Below are positions 37,206-43,702 of a stretch of DNA of 64,000 nucleotides, piece by piece (positions within the stretch are counted from its first letter, which is position 1; the number at the start of each line of letters is the position of its first letter). The notes under the pieces are model-generated. The model ran no database searches. It saw only the letters and a list, made by a program, of their open reading frames with translations, and was not told the origin of the DNA. A program made the position numbers and the translations under genes. Source of the stretch: Roseomonas xinghualingensis (lineage in GTDB: Bacteria > Pseudomonadota > Alphaproteobacteria > Acetobacterales > Acetobacteraceae); assembly GCF_025791835.1 (NCBI RefSeq), contig NZ_JAOXLP010000006.1, forward strand, positions 124,001-188,000, written 5' to 3'.

Positions 37206-37552
37206 CACGAAACCCCCTGCACCTGCTCAAGCACCGCTTCGGCGTTGGGCGATGCGCTGGGGCCTTCACGCAGTGGCGCGACATAGGCGTAGCCCACGCC
37301 TGACAAGCGACCGGCGCTAAGGGCGCTCTCCCGCCCCTCGACCCACCAGTGCCCCCCGCCAGCCGCATAGAGCGGTTCCTCGATCCAGCGCGCGACCACC
37401 TCTCGACCCACCGGCGTGCGGAGCTTGTGCGCGAAGGCGTCGCGGTGCTCGGCCGGAACCTGGCCATCCCACACCACCTTTACCTTCAGCTGCTCCCTCT
37501 GGAGGCCGGCCCGGCGCTGAACGCTGACAGGGGGCTTTATTCCTCTAAGCAT
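37205..37552 (-). CDS. Unrecognised phage protein (115 aa)
   Basis: Basic N terminus (MLRGIKPPVSVQRRAGLQREQLKVKVVWDG), then HRDAFAHKLRTPVGREVVARWIEEPLYAAGGG, and the end SPNAEAVLEQVQG. The start at 37552 overlaps the upstream gene by 8 bp (ATGCTTAG); the upstream part of the frame to 37738 is low-complexity and ignored. No family recognised. Confidence 0.6.
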   Translation of the reverse strand: MLRGIKPPVSVQRRAGLQREQLKVKVVWDGQVPAEHRDAFAHKLRTPVGREVVARWIEEPLYAAGGGHWWVEGRESALSAGRLSGVGYAYVAPLREGPSASPNAEAVLEQVQGVS

Positions 37553-37793
37553 CGGTGCCCTCCTCGATGGGCGGCTTGACATGGCGTTGGTAGGCAGCGG
37601 CACGCGCGGCGTCGGCGCGCTGCCAGTGCGTCTGGTCATCGAGTTGGCGCAGGGCATCCATGGAGCGGAGTGCCCGGTCGATGGTGCACATGACGGAGGC
37701 GGCATCGGTGCAGCGCTCGAAGGCCGCAACGATCTCATCCGCCCGGTTCGCCGCGTTGCTGCGCACGCGGTGCGCTTCAGCGGTGGCGCTCAT
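37545..37793 (-). CDS. Unrecognised phage protein (82 aa)
   Basis: Small helical protein starting MSATAEAHRVRSNAANRADEI with a middle segment CTDAASVMCTIDRALRSMDALRQLDDQTHW. ATG 37793 overlaps the stop of a 42-codon frame by ATGA. No family recognised. Confidence 0.6.
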   Translation of the reverse strand: MSATAEAHRVRSNAANRADEIVAAFERCTDAASVMCTIDRALRSMDALRQLDDQTHWQRADAARAAAYQRHVKPPIEEGTDA

Positions 37794-37918
37794 GGCGCAC
37801 CTGCCAGCAAGGCGCGGATGCCCACCTGCATCTCCAGGAATATGGCGGCCGCCAGCGGGGTGGCCCCCAGCAGAACGGCCGAGACGCCTATCCAAGCGAG
37901 GATCTCGCGCGGGTTCAC
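37790..37918 (-). CDS. Tiny single-span membrane protein (42 aa)
   Basis: A 42-codon frame starts at GTG 37918, overlapping the upstream stop as GTGA, and ends overlapping the next ATG as ATGA, so it fills exactly the space between two coupled genes. The product begins MNPREILAWIGVSAVLLGAT and is dominated by one hydrophobic segment (ILAWIGVSAVLLGATPLAAA), suggesting a single membrane helix. It could be a small phage membrane effector; function unknown. Confidence 0.6.
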   Translation of the reverse strand: MNPREILAWIGVSAVLLGATPLAAAIFLEMQVGIRALLAGAP

Positions 37919-38211
37919 GCTCGCCCCCTGCCGCCATCGCAGATGTCGCGGGCAAAGCGTATGGCCATAGCTGCGACCTGCAGCGCCTCCTTCCGCATGG
38001 CCGGGATGTCGCGCTTTGACTGCTTCGTCTTCACATGCTCCCAGAGTTCGTCCACCTCCTCCAGGAGGACGGCATAGGCCTCATGAGCACTATTCATGGG
38101 CGGCCACTTCGCCTCGGCGCGGGCAACCTCGCCAGCCACCTCCGCGACCATGGCGTGCAGAGCATTGCCCTTAGCTATGGCGGCAGCCATCTTCGTCAGG
38201 GTCTCGCTCAT
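37915..38211 (-). CDS. MazG-like all-alpha NTP pyrophosphohydrolase-type protein
   Basis: 98 residues with the helix pair HEAYAVLLEEVDELWEHVK and AMRKEALQVAAMAIRFARDI, matching the E-E-x-x-E / E-x-x-D-type metal-binding helices of MazG-like phage proteins. The second helix has EALQ..AM and FARD rather than the full canonical set, so catalysis is uncertain. Phages use such proteins to alter nucleotide or ppGpp pools. Overlaps both neighbours by 4 bp. Confidence 0.65.
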   Translation of the reverse strand: MSETLTKMAAAIAKGNALHAMVAEVAGEVARAEAKWPPMNSAHEAYAVLLEEVDELWEHVKTKQSKRDIPAMRKEALQVAAMAIRFARDICDGGRGRA

Positions 38212-38540
38212 GCCTCGCCTCCTTCGGTGGCAGGCATCGCCAGCTGAGCCTCGCCGCTCTTCGTCAGCACATAGGTGTTGAAGGCCACGCCCGAGGCGAG
38301 CCAGCCCGCCGCGATGCAGCGGTCGATCGCCACCTGCCAGTCGAAGCCGGGCAGGTCCGCCGTCTCGTTCTGGGGCGTGTCGGCGTAGATGCCGGCCCGC
38401 CTGACGCAGCCCGCGGCGCGAGCCTTCTCCAGCACACGGCGCAGCGCGGGGGTGAACTTCTCCGGCCAGGGCCGGGCATCGGCGACGCGCTCCGCCGGAG
38501 CCGTATCCAGCGGCAGCGCGATCTGGGTCTCGGTCTCCAT
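38208..38540 (-). CDS. Unrecognised phage protein (110 aa)
   Basis: Starts METETQIALPLDTAPAERV at 38540, 5 bp after the DnaN-like stop. The body PWPEKFTPALRRVLEKARAAGCVRRAGIY...WQVAIDRCIAAGWLASG...YVLTKSGEAQLA resembles a small winged-helix fold, so DNA binding is possible but not shown. The long upstream extension of the frame is ignored. Confidence 0.55.
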   Translation of the reverse strand: METETQIALPLDTAPAERVADARPWPEKFTPALRRVLEKARAAGCVRRAGIYADTPQNETADLPGFDWQVAIDRCIAAGWLASGVAFNTYVLTKSGEAQLAMPATEGGEA

Positions 38541-38545
38541 GGCCG

Positions 38546-39760
38546 TCACACCCTCATCGGCATGAGGACGGCTAGGCCTGCCGGGAACTCCACCCGCATC
38601 GGCGCGGAGGCATCCTGAATCAGGCAGGTCAGGCCGCTCGGCACGGCCCGCGCCAGGGCGCACAGGTAGCGGGTCTGGAACCCGACCACGATCTCGGGCG
38701 ACGTCTCATCCCAGGCCGCCACGTCATGCGGCATCTGCAGCTCGACCTCGCCCTGGTCAGGGCTCGCGGTAACGATCCAGAGCGAGGCGTCACCGGTACG
38801 CTTCTCCAGCCGCACCGGCCGGGAGCGCTCCGACGAGATGCTCGCCGCCGTCTCCAGCAGGCGGGCGAAACCCAGGGGATCGGGCACCTTCAGACGCCGG
38901 GTCGCGACGTCCCCGTGCGGCACGACGCGGCCGTAATCTGGGAAGGTCCCGGCGACGGGCTTGGCCTGAAGGGTCCAGCCCGACATGGCAAAGGCTATCA
39001 ATGCGTCGGTAACGGTGATCCGCACGCTCCCCGTGACGCGCTGGGTCAGAAGGCCACGCAGGACCGACACCGCGAGGCGCGGCACGATCACAGCAGGCAT
39101 CCGCTCGGCGCCGGTCGGCACATCCTCCTCCGCCAGCGCCAGGCGGTGCCCGTCCGTCGCCACGGCGCAGAGCTTCGCCTCCGGCGCGGTGGCGATGTGG
39201 AGGTAGAGGCCGTTGAGATAGTAGCGCGTCTCCTCCGTGCTGATCGCATGCGCCGGCAGCGTCAGCAGGCGCCGCAGCGAGGCCACGGGGATCTCGAACT
39301 CGACCGCCCCCTCCCCCGGACTCTTCCACACCGGGAAGTCCTCCGCCGGCAGGGCCATCATCTTCGCGGTCAGCCCCGGCGCCCGGAAGATCAGCCGGCC
39401 CAGGGACCGATCCTCCTCCAAGGTGATCTCCGCCTCGGCGGGGAGGCGCGCCAGCAGGTCCACCAGCACGGTGGCAGCGACGGTGACCGGGCCCAGCGTT
39501 CCCTGTGCCGGCGCGGTGGCGGCGCTGCACCGCTCCAGGTCGGTGCCCTGGGCGGTCAGGATGCCGCCCTTCACCTGCAACAGCAGGTTGGCGAGGATCG
39601 GGATCTGGTTCTTTCGCCACTGCTGCGGCGGGATGCAGAGCTTCGCGATCCTTGCCGCGCCCAGCAGGTGCCCGGCCAGCACCACCGCGCCTTTCCGCGG
39701 CGCGCTGGCGGCGTGTTCCAACATCACCGCGTCATCGACGCGGCCCATCCCATCAGGCAT
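38546..39760 (-). CDS. DnaN-like DNA polymerase III beta sliding clamp
   Basis: Homologue of the replicative beta clamp, a ring that tethers polymerases to DNA. Recognisable pieces: IPILANLLLQVKGGILTAQGTDLE in domain I, ISTEETRYYLNGLYLHI and LCAVATDGHRLALAEE in domain II, TFPDYGRVVPHG in domain III, and the characteristic C terminus VLMPMRV. At 404 residues it is slightly longer than host DnaN because of an N-terminal extension. The start 39760 overlaps the upstream gene by 8 bp. No clamp loader or polymerase is seen nearby, so it presumably works with host loader or recruits host polymerase, or competes with the host clamp. Confidence 0.88.
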   Translation of the reverse strand: MPDGMGRVDDAVMLEHAASAPRKGAVVLAGHLLGAARIAKLCIPPQQWRKNQIPILANLLLQVKGGILTAQGTDLERCSAATAPAQGTLGPVTVAATVLVDLLARLPAEAEITLEEDRSLGRLIFRAPGLTAKMMALPAEDFPVWKSPGEGAVEFEIPVASLRRLLTLPAHAISTEETRYYLNGLYLHIATAPEAKLCAVATDGHRLALAEEDVPTGAERMPAVIVPRLAVSVLRGLLTQRVTGSVRITVTDALIAFAMSGWTLQAKPVAGTFPDYGRVVPHGDVATRRLKVPDPLGFARLLETAASISSERSRPVRLEKRTGDASLWIVTASPDQGEVELQMPHDVAAWDETSPEIVVGFQTRYLCALARAVPSGLTCLIQDASAPMRVEFPAGLAVLMPMRV

Positions 39761-39983
39761 GCGCCTGCACTCCCTCGGTGGTGGGTTGAGTTCGGCTTGT
39801 GGTGAAGGCGGCCAGCTCGACGTGGCCGGGGTTGCAGCAGCGGCGCCACCCGCAGCAGGGCGTGACGCCGTCGACGCCGATGGTGCCGGTCCAGGTCCAG
39901 CAGGGCGTCCCCAGGCGGGGATGCGGCGCGTCACAGACCAGGATCCGGCGCCGCAGGTCGGCCGGCAGCGTGTCGGGGCTCAC
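39753..39983 (-). CDS. Small Cys-rich HNH-endonuclease-like protein (76 aa)
   Basis: Contains PCWTWTGTIGVDGVTPCCGWRRCCNPGHVELA, resembling the beginning and end of short HNH homing-type nucleases (CWxWTG ... CxNPxHL) but without the central H-N-H histidine pair. It may be a degenerated or minimal zinc-binding relative. Overlaps its upstream gene by ATGA and the clamp gene by 8 bp. Confidence 0.55.
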   Translation of the reverse strand: MSPDTLPADLRRRILVCDAPHPRLGTPCWTWTGTIGVDGVTPCCGWRRCCNPGHVELAAFTTSRTQPTTEGVQAHA

Positions 39984-40363
39984 AGCGCGCCCAGCGTCTT
40001 CGCTACCGCTGCGACCCAGGCGCGTCCCTTGCTCGTCGGCTGCACGAAGATGGACCGGCGGTCCTTCGGGTCCTTGAGACGGTGCGCCAGCTTCAGCTCA
40101 TCGAGCCGATCGAGCGCACGCGTGATGGCGGGCTTGGAGACCTTCATCGCCGCGGCGAGGCTGCGGACGGTCTCCTTGCCGGGCGATTGAACCGCCCGTG
40201 CCAGCACGGTGGCCTGGCGCATGGAGATTTCCGTGCCGGTCTGGACGATCGGCTCGAAGACCTCGACCACGGCACCAGCAGCGGCGCGCTGCGGGTCCTG
40301 GGCCTGCGCTGCAGAGGCGAGAGGCTTGGTTGGGGCAAAGCCCTGAGGGGACAGATCGGCCAC
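39980..40363 (-). CDS. MarR-type winged-helix regulator
   Basis: 127 residues; after a flexible N terminus comes ISMRQATVLARAVQSPGKETVRSLAAAMKVSKPAITRALDRLDELKLAHRLKDPKDRRSIFVQPTSKG in pieces, the MarR winged helix with its DPKDRRS wing. The full MarR dimerisation helices are reduced. It is the second gene of the leftward early operon and may regulate phage or host genes. Confidence 0.8.
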   Translation of the reverse strand: MADLSPQGFAPTKPLASAAQAQDPQRAAAGAVVEVFEPIVQTGTEISMRQATVLARAVQSPGKETVRSLAAAMKVSKPAITRALDRLDELKLAHRLKDPKDRRSIFVQPTSKGRAWVAAVAKTLGAL

Positions 40364-40366
40364 GGC

Positions 40367-40777
40367 TCAGACCCCCGTCACGGAGAACGGGGCATTGCCC
40401 GCGATCTCGGTGGCGCGCTGGCACGCGACATCCACCAGCTCGGCGACATAGGAGCCGCGCCGCTTCAGGGCGCTGACGCTGCAGGCGCCTTCAGCGTCGG
40501 TGATGTCGATGATGTCCAGCGCCAGGCGCCGGATAGCGGCCTCGCGCTCCACCGGGCCCCGCGTCTGGGCCCAGCTGTAGGCGAACGAGAGAGCGGCTGG
40601 CCAAGTCGGCGCCCGAAAGCTCTTCGCTGTCGAGCGGCCGACACCCTGGGGGTAGATCGTGACGCTCGCTTGGCCATCGGAGAAGCGGTTCGCGCCGATG
40701 TGGGCGCTGGTTTCGGCATCCGAGCCGAACATGCCCCGAAGCACTTCAAGGTGCTGCCAGAGGGCGGAGACGGACAT
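40367..40777 (-). CDS. Unrecognised first gene of the leftward early operon (136 aa)
   Basis: Begins MSVSALWQHLEVLRGMFGSDAETSAHIG with an AGGA site 5 nt before ATG 40777. A longer frame to a TTG at 40879 is excluded because that codon lies in the predicted -10 box and operator. The body TWPAALSFAYSWAQTRGPVEREAAIRRLALDIIDITD and SALKRRGSYVAELVDVACQRATEI is helical. It is the promoter-proximal gene, so it should be the first made on induction. No family recognised. Confidence 0.6.
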   Translation of the reverse strand: MSVSALWQHLEVLRGMFGSDAETSAHIGANRFSDGQASVTIYPQGVGRSTAKSFRAPTWPAALSFAYSWAQTRGPVEREAAIRRLALDIIDITDAEGACSVSALKRRGSYVAELVDVACQRATEIAGNAPFSVTGV

Positions 40778-40860
40778 GGCGTCCTGCGGCGGCAGGACAG
40801 CAGCGGTGGTGGGGGAAGCGACAGTGGGCACAGGCGGCTCCAGCGGTGGTGCTGGGCCGA

Positions 40861-40914
40861 ATGTGCAGTCAGCGAACAATCATAGCAAGGGAAAAATGTT
40901 CACTCACTGCACAT
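40861..40914 (-). promoter_or_regulatory. Leftward early promoter with operators O1 and O2
   Basis: On the minus strand an extended -10 box TGCTATGAT (hexamer at 40884-40879) lies between two related 17-bp imperfect palindromes. O1 is TGTGCAGTCAGCGAACA at 40862-40878, covering the start point; O2 is TGTTCACTCACTGCACA at 40897-40913, covering the -35 area and ending just beyond the repressor stop codon. Half-sites follow TGTnC(A/G)(C/G)T. Binding at either would block leftward transcription. Confidence 0.7.
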
Positions 40915-40917
40915 TGT

Positions 40918-41286
40918 TCAGGACGTGGGTTTCAGTCGCTCCGCAAAGCCAGCGATCAGCGCCACGCCATCACTATCCATGTTGCGAATAGCGTTCAGTA
41001 GGCGGTCGAGCTGCTTGGCCTTCTCACGGTCTGATGGATTCGCGGAAAGCTCTGCCGGAGTGATGCCATAAGCGTCTGCAATTGCTTGGAATGTTTGGTC
41101 ATCCACGCCGGTTTCCTGCCGCTCCTGCCTTAGAACGGTAGAGTGGGATGTTCCTAGTTCGTTCGCAAGCCACTCCTGGGTCCTGCCCATGTGGATGCGC
41201 CACGCTTTCAGGTGGGGTCGTTTCGGATGGTGTTTAACCATGCGGCGATGATCGCACCATGGCATGCGGAGCGCCCGAGCAGTCAT
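40918..41286 (-). CDS. Phage repressor (XRE-type, CI-like without protease domain)
   Basis: 122-residue protein with an XRE helix-turn-helix (RTQEWLANELGTSHSTVLRQERQETGVDDQTFQAIADAYGITPAELSANP) and a short helical tail, no LexA/CI autoprotease domain. I start it at ATG 41286, 9 nt after AAGGGA; a GTG at 41316 would lie in operator O3. Flanked by operators on both sides, it is the likely lysogeny repressor. Its recognition-helix residues SHSTVLR also occur in the divergent Cro-like protein. Induction probably does not use RecA-stimulated self-cleavage. Confidence 0.8.
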   Translation of the reverse strand: MTARALRMPWCDHRRMVKHHPKRPHLKAWRIHMGRTQEWLANELGTSHSTVLRQERQETGVDDQTFQAIADAYGITPAELSANPSDREKAKQLDRLLNAIRNMDSDGVALIAGFAERLKPTS

Positions 41287-41303
41287 TGCACAATTTCCCT
41301 TGC

Positions 41304-41327
41304 GATAAATGTCCACTCACCGCACAT
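41304..41327 (+). promoter_or_regulatory. Rightward early promoter with operator O3
   Basis: An extended -10 region TTGCGATAAAT (hexamer GATAAA at 41304-41309) is followed directly by the 17-bp operator-like TGTCCACTCACCGCACA at 41310-41326. The segment from the upstream TTTCCCTTGC through the operator closely matches the leftward promoter region in the other orientation. It drives the Cro-like gene at 41335. Confidence 0.65.
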
Positions 41328-41334
41328 TGGGGCC

Positions 41335-41709
41335 ATGCCAGACACGCCCCCCTCCGCCCTCGCGGAATATCTCTCCCGCCCCTCGGTTACGGCCGTGGCC
41401 CTCGGCGCAGAACTGAATGTCTCTCACAGCACAGTCTTGCGCTGGGCTGCGGGACGCGTTCCCGCGGACCGGGTTGTAGATGTGTCGAGGGTGACGGGCA
41501 TCCCTGCCGCCCAGCTCCGCCCCGATCTTGCGGCTGCCTTCACTCATGCTGACGCCCCGCCCGTGCAAAGCGTCACAGCTGTCGAGCCGAGCCCCACCGA
41601 TCGCCTCGCCTGCTGCCTGGCGCAGCCGATCCTCGCGCTCCTGTCCGTGCTCGCCTGGGCGCCCGTCGCATGGGCCGGTGGGGCGGTTCTGAAGACACTC
41701 GGCCACTGA
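41335..41709 (+). CDS. Cro-like/YdaS-type regulator with hydrophobic C terminus
   Basis: 124 residues. The N-terminal helix-turn-helix (LAEYLSRPSVTAVALGAELNVSHSTVLRWAAGRVPADRVVDVSRVTGIPAAQLRPDL) is of the Cro/YdaS kind. The C-terminal segment ILALLSVLAWAPVAWAGGAVL is hydrophobic and could be a membrane helix, unusual for a Cro protein. First gene of the rightward operon, 8 bp after O3. The recognition helix matches that of the repressor. Confidence 0.78.
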   Translation: MPDTPPSALAEYLSRPSVTAVALGAELNVSHSTVLRWAAGRVPADRVVDVSRVTGIPAAQLRPDLAAAFTHADAPPVQSVTAVEPSPTDRLACCLAQPILALLSVLAWAPVAWAGGAVLKTLGH

Positions 41710-41727
41710 TCCGGATGCAGGCTGACA

Positions 41728-41811
41728 ATGATCATGCGTGACGTATCCGCCGCCGTCCTGCTGCTCGCTGGCGTGCTCCTGCTCGCGCATTCCCTCGGCC
41801 TCACCCGATGA
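41728..41811 (+). CDS. Tiny hydrophobic peptide (27 aa)
   Basis: A 27-codon frame (MIMRDVSAAVLLLAGVLLLAHSL...) forms one hydrophobic helix and its stop overlaps the next ATG as ATGA. The position in an otherwise tightly packed operon is the main support; no clear ribosome site is visible beyond GCAGG 11 nt upstream. Confidence 0.4.
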   Translation: MIMRDVSAAVLLLAGVLLLAHSLGLTR

Positions 41812-42032
41812 CAACTTCCCATGGCGATATCCCAGGGCGCTGGCCCGCTGCGATGGAACGGTGGCTGCCGCGCGGCCCGGCCGAGCCCGGTACCGCAGCT
41901 ATGCCGCCCCTCTCCTGCATTCGCCTCGGCGCCGTCCCGCCAATGTCGATCTCGTCCCATGCCCATGATGTGCCGGATCTTCATCCGGAACGCATCTGGA
42001 ACCAATCCACATGCTCTGGAGCCCGCCCGTGA
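41808..42032 (+). CDS. Unrecognised small phage protein (74 aa)
   Basis: Frame coupled on both sides: ATGA overlap with the tiny upstream frame and GTGA overlap with the next gene. The sequence (TSHGDIPGRWPAAMERWLPRG...SSHAHDVPDLHPERIWNQ) matches nothing I know and has no domain features. Support is positional only. Confidence 0.45.
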   Translation: MTTSHGDIPGRWPAAMERWLPRGPAEPGTAAMPPLSCIRLGAVPPMSISSHAHDVPDLHPERIWNQSTCSGARP

Positions 42033-42499
42033 GCGATATGGCCTTCAAGACACTCGCCCGCGTGCTGATCGAGAAGGCCGGCGGCCTGGAAGCCGCTGCG
42101 GCCTGCCTGCGCGGCCGGGTCGGCCGCTCTCAGCTCGCCAACTACCAGTCGCCGCACCATGACCAGTTCATGCCCGTCGATGTTGCAATTCGCCTGACCG
42201 AGGTCACGGGCGACATCGCGCTGATCGAGGCGATGGCTGAGCGTGCAGGCTACCGCCTGACGCCGATCGGCGCGGTTGAGCCCGGCTGCGCGGTGCGGAG
42301 TGTGGCAGCGGTAGCGAAGGAGACGAATGAGGCCCTTCAGGCCCTTGCCGATGGGATGGGAGACGGCGCGCTATGTGGGCGCGATGTGGCCCGGATCCGG
42401 AGCGAGATGCTGGATATAGCCCGGGTCGCAACCGAAGGTGCAGCCTCGCTGGGCTCCGCGTCTTTGCATGGCCTGCCGACGATCGGCGGCGCGGCATGA
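42029..42499 (+). CDS. Possible phage regulatory protein, CII-like
   Basis: 156 residues from GTG 42029 (GGAG site 7 nt upstream; ATG 42011 and 42038 are alternatives). LIEKAGGLEAAAACLRGRVGRSQLANYQSPHHDQFMPVDVAIRLTEVTGD resembles the helix-turn-helix of phage CII-type regulators, in which the LANY-x-N/S segment is the recognition helix. The C-terminal half is helical and acidic. It may activate a repressor-establishment or early promoter. Confidence 0.6.
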   Translation: MSDMAFKTLARVLIEKAGGLEAAAACLRGRVGRSQLANYQSPHHDQFMPVDVAIRLTEVTGDIALIEAMAERAGYRLTPIGAVEPGCAVRSVAAVAKETNEALQALADGMGDGALCGRDVARIRSEMLDIARVATEGAASLGSASLHGLPTIGGAA

Positions 42500-42819
42500 G
42501 CGGCGCGGCGCCCAAGCTGGGCGTGACCGTCGCGGATGTCGTCCGCGCGCTGATCGCCAAGGCACCGGACGATGTGTCGGCCAAGCGTTGGCTGGCTGAG
42601 CTGCTGCCCGGCCTCGATGTCGCGGCGGAGCTCCGTCCAGGCGTGGCCCATCCCTTCGGGTCCGAGGAGGAACTCGGCGAGGCGCGCCAGATGGTGGCCG
42701 AGGGCAAGGACGGCCGCGCCATCGCCGAGTGGTTTGGGCTGCGGGTCGGGCCGGTGGCGGAGTGGCTGGCCGCCGAGCGCTCCGCCCCTCACCAATTGCA
42801 GAAGGACGGCGCGCCATGA
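42496..42819 (+). CDS. Unrecognised phage protein with helix-turn-helix-like segment (107 aa)
   Basis: Starts MSGAAPKLGVTVADVVRALIA at 42496, ATGA-coupled to the preceding gene. The C-terminal EARQMVAEGKDGRAIAEWFGLRVGPVAEWLAAER looks like a short helix-turn-helix of the sigma-factor/terminase type. Function unknown. Confidence 0.6.
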   Translation: MSGAAPKLGVTVADVVRALIAKAPDDVSAKRWLAELLPGLDVAAELRPGVAHPFGSEEELGEARQMVAEGKDGRAIAEWFGLRVGPVAEWLAAERSAPHQLQKDGAP

Positions 42820-43217
42820 TGCCTCGCATGTCCTGCGCCGAGTTGCACGCCGTGCAGCAGCAGGTGCGCAGTCCATCCGCCGGCTTCCAGGCGAAGGGCC
42901 GGCTGCCGGTCGGCACGATGAACAAGACCGAGACGGCCTATGCCGCCTACCTCGAAACCTTGCGCCACGCTGGCGAGGTGCTGTGGTGGAAGTTTGAGGG
43001 GATCAAGCTGCGCCTGGCGGGCAACACCTTCCTCACAGTGGACTTCGCCATCCTGCGGAAGGACCAGGTGCTGATCATGGCGGACGTGAAGGGCTCTGCC
43101 GCCATTTTTACGGATGACGCCAAGGTCAAGATGAAGGTGGCGGCCGAGGCGTTCCCCTTCGTCTTCGTGGTGGTGGTCCCGACCAAGAGCGGCGGCTGGG
43201 AGGAGCACCTCCTGTGA
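42816..43217 (+). CDS. Putative PD-(D/E)XK phage nuclease (DUF1064/resolvase-like)
   Basis: 133 residues. The order NKTETAYAAYLETL (Glu), WWKFEGIKLRLAGNTFLTVDFAIL (Asp) and MADVKGSAAIF (Asp-x-Lys) fits the PD-(D/E)XK core of DUF1064-type phage endonucleases that act in recombination or branch resolution, ending in KVKMKVAAEAFPFVFVVVV. Coupled to both neighbours (ATGA, GTGA). Confidence 0.75.
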   Translation: MMPRMSCAELHAVQQQVRSPSAGFQAKGRLPVGTMNKTETAYAAYLETLRHAGEVLWWKFEGIKLRLAGNTFLTVDFAILRKDQVLIMADVKGSAAIFTDDAKVKMKVAAEAFPFVFVVVVPTKSGGWEEHLL

Positions 43218-43702
43218 CCACAGAGCGATGGGCCACCGTCGCCGGATTTGAGGGACGCTACGAGGTCAGCGACTTCGGTCGTGTCAGGTCCGTGGAACGT
43301 CTGGTCCGGACGATGAAGCGGGACGGAACTTGGGGCGAGCGCCGCATCCGATCTCAGATCCTGCGGGTTCACCACTGGGGTGCGCGGTATCCAGGGGTGA
43401 GCCTTCTCTGTGCCGACGGCAGCAGAACGCGCCGGATGGTTCACCAGCTGGTGGCCGTAGCGTTCGTCCCTAATCCCGGAGGTCACGGGATCATCAATCA
43501 TCTTGATGCCGACCGCTCCAACTCGGCAGCCACCAACCTCGAATGGTGTGATCAGGCCCGCAACATGCGCCATGCGTATGAAATTGGGCGCCTGCCTGTT
43601 GGGAGGCATCACCACTTCGCGCAGCTGCCTCGCGATGCTCGTGGGCGCTGCATGCCCCGGCGCAATCCCGGGGCTGTGATTGGAGCAAGCCATGGCCCCT
43701 GA
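43214..43702 (+). CDS. NUMOD4-HNH endonuclease
   Basis: 162-residue homing-type nuclease. The N-terminal NUMOD4 motif WATVAGFEGRYEVSDFGRVRS is followed by an HNH_3 core: MVHQLVAVAFVPNP, then IINHLDADRSNSAATNLEWCDQARNMRHAY. GTG start overlaps the nuclease gene before it. It is free-standing, not in an intron, and overlaps the next gene by 11 bp. Likely a selfish insertion that has been fitted into the operon. Confidence 0.88.
   Translation: MTTERWATVAGFEGRYEVSDFGRVRSVERLVRTMKRDGTWGERRIRSQILRVHHWGARYPGVSLLCADGSRTRRMVHQLVAVAFVPNPGGHGIINHLDADRSNSAATNLEWCDQARNMRHAYEIGRLPVGRHHHFAQLPRDARGRCMPRRNPGAVIGASHGP

Noticed and set aside
40777..40879. Longer start (TTG 40879) for the first leftward gene
   Set aside because: The codon lies inside the predicted -10 box and operator O1, so it would not be in the transcript.
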